A stretch of 25,252 nucleotides of DNA from assembly GCA_021152595.1 (NCBI GenBank), contig JAGKVC010000035.1, positions 1 through 25,252 on the forward strand, written 5' to 3'. Every line of letters starts with the position of its first letter. Positions within the stretch are counted from its first letter, which is position 1. Both the position numbers and the translations under genes were made by a program. This document shows, one piece after another, positions 22,251 through 25,252 of this stretch. The DNA is from Clostridia bacterium. GTDB taxonomy: Bacteria; Bacillota; Clostridia; Oscillospirales; Ruminococcaceae. Under the pieces are notes generated by a model that had not been told where the DNA came from, did not search any database, and saw only the letters and a list, made by a program, of their open reading frames with translations.

Positions 22251-22857
22251 CGATCATCCGGCGTGACAGCAGCCACGAAAGACCGAAGAAGATCAGCACG
22301 GATACGCCCGGCAGCAGCGCGCCCAGAGACGCAGACGCCTTTGCTGCCGCCGCGGCACTTTCCGGCTTTATCACCATTAAAATGCTGACGCGCATCAGCG
22401 GCAATGCCGACAGATACAGCACAAGCACGATCATCGCACCGCTCACCCCGACGAACCGCCCGAACCGAATTGTCAGCGGCAGAAACACAGCAGGCATCAG
22501 AAAACCGACCGCAGGCAGGATTCCAAAGAAATACCATGCATGGGCAATATTCTGATGATACGCCAGTTCGCCGGTCACCAGCAGCAGCAAAACGGCGGCA
22601 TTCACAGTCAGCACGGTCAGATAGGCGGCGTGTACGCAGGTTTTCCGGCTGACGGGCATCGTCAGGCGCCAATGCGCAAAGCCGCTTTTTTCATCCTCAA
22701 ACTGCGGAAGAAGCTCCCGTATGACCAGATATCCCATTGCAATATACATCGGGATAAATGCGTATCTCGAAGCAAACGAAAACAGCACCGCAGCCGCAGC
22801 GACAATCAGAACCGGAATCCGGAGCGAATACAGATTCCGGAGCAGTAAGCCTTTCAT
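22234..22857 (-). CDS. ABC2-type membrane protein, paralogue 3
   Basis: 207 residues from ATG 22857, with GAGGGGG upstream. About six helices; central block KSGFAHWRLTMPVSRKTCVHAAYLTVL. The C-terminus LSRRMIEKREF matches paralogues 2 and 4. The gap to paralogue 4 is 11 bp, as is the gap from paralogue 2, consistent with unit duplication. Confidence 0.8.
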   Translation of the reverse strand: MKGLLLRNLYSLRIPVLIVAAAAVLFSFASRYAFIPMYIAMGYLVIRELLPQFEDEKSGFAHWRLTMPVSRKTCVHAAYLTVLTVNAAVLLLLVTGELAYHQNIAHAWYFFGILPAVGFLMPAVFLPLTIRFGRFVGVSGAMIVLVLYLSALPLMRVSILMVIKPESAAAAAKASASLGALLPGVSVLIFFGLSWLLSRRMIEKREF

Positions 22858-22868
22858 ATATATCCCCC

Positions 22869-23498
22869 TCAGAATTCGCGCTTTGTATAGAACCGGACGG
22901 ACAGCGCCCACGAGGCTGCAAACAGCGCAAGCAGCACAGCCGCACCGATGCCGCAGAACACGGCAGGCGATGTATTGCGCATCTTGTCGGTCAGATCGCC
23001 GATGATACTGTGTCTGGTGCTGAGCAGAACCATTCCGCCGGTCACCGCGCCGACCAGAACGAGCATCGCCATACGCGCCTTTGTCGTGCCGAGTTTGAAG
23101 TTCAGCGGATACAGCACCGTCGGAAAGATCAGGCACAGCGCGACCGAGGATGCCATAACCGGCAGCGAAGCCTCAAGGCTCATCCTGCCGCCGCCTGCAA
23201 GCACAAGCGACATCAGCAGCATGATAACGCATGCAAACGCCGCCAGAATCAGCGTCACGGCATATTTCGCGGTGACAATCGTGCGGCGGCTGAACGGCAT
23301 CCCGAGTACATAGCGATCCCAGCGGCTTGTCTCGTCAAAGCTCATCAGCGAGATCGGCATCACCGCGAAGAATACGCCGATATACGTCAGGAAAAACGGA
23401 TTTTTCAGGATCAGCCCGAGTACGATAAAGACCGGAACATAGAGGAAAACAGCAGAGGTACATGCCAGATAGATTTCTTTTGTCAGTAAGCCTTTCAT
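22869..23498 (-). CDS. ABC2-type membrane protein, paralogue 2
   Basis: 209 residues from ATG 23498 (MKGLLTKEIYLACTS), with AAAGGAA 6 bp upstream. About six helices. ETSRWDRYVLGMPFSRRTIVTAKYAV is the clearest copy of the family motif in this operon. The C-terminus LSVRFYTKREF resembles paralogues 3 and 4. Confidence 0.8.
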   Translation of the reverse strand: MKGLLTKEIYLACTSAVFLYVPVFIVLGLILKNPFFLTYIGVFFAVMPISLMSFDETSRWDRYVLGMPFSRRTIVTAKYAVTLILAAFACVIMLLMSLVLAGGGRMSLEASLPVMASSVALCLIFPTVLYPLNFKLGTTKARMAMLVLVGAVTGGMVLLSTRHSIIGDLTDKMRNTSPAVFCGIGAAVLLALFAASWALSVRFYTKREF

Positions 23499-23514
23499 GA
23501 TAAGTTCCTTTCCA

Positions 23515-23544
23515 GGGCGTGTCAGGCTTCGTGTCAACACGCCC
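23515..23544 (-). other. Intercistronic hairpin
   Basis: GGGCGTGT (23515-23522) is exactly complementary to ACACGCCC (23537-23544), starting at the stop codon of the upstream gene. No T tract follows on the minus strand, so it more likely blocks 3' decay of the upstream message than terminates it. Confidence 0.55.
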
Positions 23545-24245
23545 TAATATGAACGCCTGCGGAATCCGCGGACTGCAAGCAGCCACGAGAAAACCGTCAG
23601 CACGGCATAGCCTGCAAGCGTCCAGAGAATAATGCGGATTTTTTCAGCTTCTAAAATTGCATTGAAAACTGCGATCACGTTCCGGTGCGAACGGATCTGC
23701 GGAAACAGCCGGATCAGCGCGATGATCGGATAGTAAAACGGGATGTATACAGCATCCGGAAACGAGATCGCCGCCGAAAATACACCTGCAAAGAGAATGA
23801 TCATCACCAGAATCAGCATGTTCATTTTCTGCGCGCCGAAGCGGAAGCAGAACGGATAGCACAGCGCAGGCATGACAACGCAGGGCATCACCGCGCCGGT
23901 CACCCATGCCGCCGCCGAGACCGCATCCGGAAACTGATTCCGCAGGGAAACCGCCGTGCCGAATCCGATGAGCAGCGCCGAAAACAGTGTCATCAGCAGC
24001 GAGACCAGATATTTTTCCGAGACAATCGCGCGGCGGCTGAACGGCATGGTCATCACGCGGATATCCCAGCGCGTGATTTCGTCATTCTGGAGAATCCCGA
24101 TCGGCAGCGCACTGAGATACACCGCGATAAATGTCAGCAGATACGGGATTTTCAGGATCATGCCGCAGAGCAGCAGCACAGCCGGTACCAGATAGCCGAC
24201 CGGCGTACACAAATGGCAGCAATCCTTGCAGAGCAGCCCTTTCAA
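23544..24245 (-). CDS. ABC2-type membrane protein, paralogue 1
   Basis: 233 residues. The start is TTG 24245 (MKGLLCKDCCH), with GGGGGAG 6 bp upstream, and the ATPase stop lies 3 bp before it. About six helices. EITRWDIRVMTMPFSRRAIVSEKYLV is the family motif. Ends in LAVRGFRRRSY. First permease after the ATPase, probably its main partner. Confidence 0.8.
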   Translation of the reverse strand: MKGLLCKDCCHLCTPVGYLVPAVLLLCGMILKIPYLLTFIAVYLSALPIGILQNDEITRWDIRVMTMPFSRRAIVSEKYLVSLLMTLFSALLIGFGTAVSLRNQFPDAVSAAAWVTGAVMPCVVMPALCYPFCFRFGAQKMNMLILVMIILFAGVFSAAISFPDAVYIPFYYPIIALIRLFPQIRSHRNVIAVFNAILEAEKIRIILWTLAGYAVLTVFSWLLAVRGFRRRSY

Positions 24246-24248
24246 AGG

Positions 24249-24929
24249 TCACTCCCCCTTTGCCATATAGACAAACAGCTCCTCAATCGTCACAGGGCGG
24301 ACATCGAACGTCTGCGGAATCAGCGTGCGATCCACAATCGCCTCAGCGCCGTATTTTGTGATTTTGCTGCCCTTGACCGCATCCTTTTCCAGTGCCTTGA
24401 GATTCTCCTCCGTGGTCTGGATGAAGCCGTACTGCTCGAGCAGGCGGTCCTTCTCCTCGCAGAGCATCAGCTTTCCCTTGTGCAGGAACGCGATGTAATC
24501 GCAGATCTTTTCGAGGTCGCTGACGATATGCGACGAAATCAGAATCGCGTGATCGTCCTCGCGCGTGAAGTCATTGAGGATTTCCAGCAGCTCCTCGCGC
24601 ACCAGCGGATCCAGTCCCGCGGTCGGCTCATCGAGGATCAGCAGCTTTGCCTGATGCGAGAGCGCGATCGCAAGCCCCAGCTTCATTTTCATGCCCTTCG
24701 AGAAGGTCTTGAATTTCTTGTTGTCCGGCAGATTGAACTTTTTGAGGTAATTCTCATAGACATCGCTCTGCCAGTTTTTGAACGAGTTTTTCATGATCCT
24801 GCCGATCTGCTTGGTATTGAGTCCTTCCGGCAGCCCGACCTCATCCAGCACGACGCCGATCTCATTGCGCTGCTCCGCGGAGATCTCCTGTCCGAGCAGC
24901 CGGATCGTGCCGGAATCAGGGCGGTTCAT
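24249..24929 (-). pseudogene. ABC transporter ATPase lacking the Walker A region
   Basis: 226 residues instead of the usual ~290. It begins at NRPDSGTIRLLGQEI, a segment that in YtrB/BcrA-type ATPases lies about 15 residues after the Walker A lysine. Downstream parts are intact: Q-loop region IGVVLDEVGLPEGLN, signature FSKGMK (76-81), Walker B LLILDE with D100 and E101, D-loop AGLDP, H-loop His134 (ISSH), and a C-terminal regulatory part. Without Walker A it cannot bind ATP normally. ATG 24929 overlaps the TGA of the regulator stub. I infer a deletion; an assembly error is the alternative. Confidence 0.8.
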
Positions 24930-25072
24930 ATCCGCAGATCCTTTGCGAGATTTCGGATCGACGGCAGCGGATCATTCTCATTGAGTTCCCCGCTGATGAT
25001 GAGCGCCTTGATCTGCGTATAGATCTGATCGTAGATCGGGGCGCCGCTCTTGTTGTCGATAAACAGGTTCAT
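24926..25072 (-). pseudogene. Truncated GntR/YtrA-family regulator
   Basis: 48 codons from ATG 25072 (GAGGTGAG upstream). MNLFIDNKSGAPIYDQIYTQ and LIISGELNENDPLPSIRNLA are the hallmark start of YtrA-subfamily GntR regulators (about 120 residues). The frame stops at TGA after AKDLRI, before the recognition helix and the whole effector part. The next gene starts inside this stop and is itself beheaded, so one deletion can explain both. Confidence 0.85.
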
Positions 25073-25093
25073 GCTCTCACCTCGTTCTGTTCA

Positions 25094-25135
25094 ACTGTTC
25101 ATGTACAGTATACACAGTTAGCACAGATTTGTCAA
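25094..25135 (-). promoter_or_regulatory. Promoter and palindromic operator of the ABC operon
   Basis: Minus strand: TTGACA (25135-25130), 17-bp spacer, TATACT (25112-25107). ACTGTACATGAACAGT (25109-25094) is a near-perfect palindrome overlapping the -10 and the likely start site, with further CTGT/ACAG half-sites on both sides. This is where a GntR/YtrA autorepressor would bind. The remaining 25136-25252 shows no feature I can support. Confidence 0.8.
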
Positions 25136-25252
25136 TACCCCGGAGAAATATTTATCATTTAACATAGAATCAGGATATCGCATGCCCCCGTCCGGACAGC
25201 GGATCCGCAGAATATCCGGTCTGTTAATCATAACGTGCAATCTTGCAATCTT

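Overview
The window is one contiguous stretch of a GC-rich (my estimate, mid-50s percent) low-copy bacterial chromosome. It most resembles a Ruminococcus-like member of the Oscillospirales (Firmicutes). The evidence is strong AGGAGG-type ribosome binding sites, consensus sigma-A promoters, A/E/T-rich lipoproteins, a BspA-type leucine-rich-repeat secreted protein, and core genes of clostridial type (ligA, pheS-pheT, a D,D-carboxypeptidase). I see no rRNA, tRNA, integrase, transposase or CRISPR array.

Layout. 1-1.8 kb (+): 3' end of ligA and a coupled ArsC/Spx-like gene, then a terminator. 1.8-5.5 kb is an accessory patch. It holds the remnant of an XRE regulator that has lost its HTH, an unrecognised gene split by a frameshift, an RlaP-type nucleotidyltransferase, and a barnase-like lipoprotein with its barstar-like inhibitor. 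These are interleaved with palindromic repeats, and a beheaded mini-ORF keeps its own terminator. 5.6-7.0 kb: a perfect promoter, a possible attenuator leader and a secreted LRR protein. 7.1-7.9 kb: a winged-helix protein with a hexapeptide repeat, behind a cluster of GAAC/GTTC half-sites. 7.9-11.6 kb: pheS and pheT, with a palindromic insertion between them. 11.6-14.7 kb (-): mntP behind three tandem promoters, a candidate small RNA and the carboxypeptidase gene, with two composite elements bounded by inverted repeats. 14.7-19.0 kb (-): DUF4177-like, DUF6487-like, membrane-anchored and lipoprotein genes, a 575-bp TGTC-phased repeat array and an SPFH/prohibitin-like gene. 19.4-25.1 kb (-): one long operon of six paralogous ABC2-type membrane proteins and two small membrane proteins. 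Its head, a GntR/YtrA-like regulator followed by an ATPase, appears to have suffered a deletion that removed the end of the regulator and the Walker A of the ATPase.

The most distinctive non-coding content is a repeat family of about 80 bp (module GGTATCTCCGATGGATTTG, then two hairpins and a T tract). It recurs at least eight times in both orientations, usually touching the stop codon of a gene. Both hairpins covary between copies, so the structure seems to be conserved rather than the sequence. The second unusual signal is the TGTC array at 17.34-17.91 kb. All functional calls are from reading motifs; no database search was possible.
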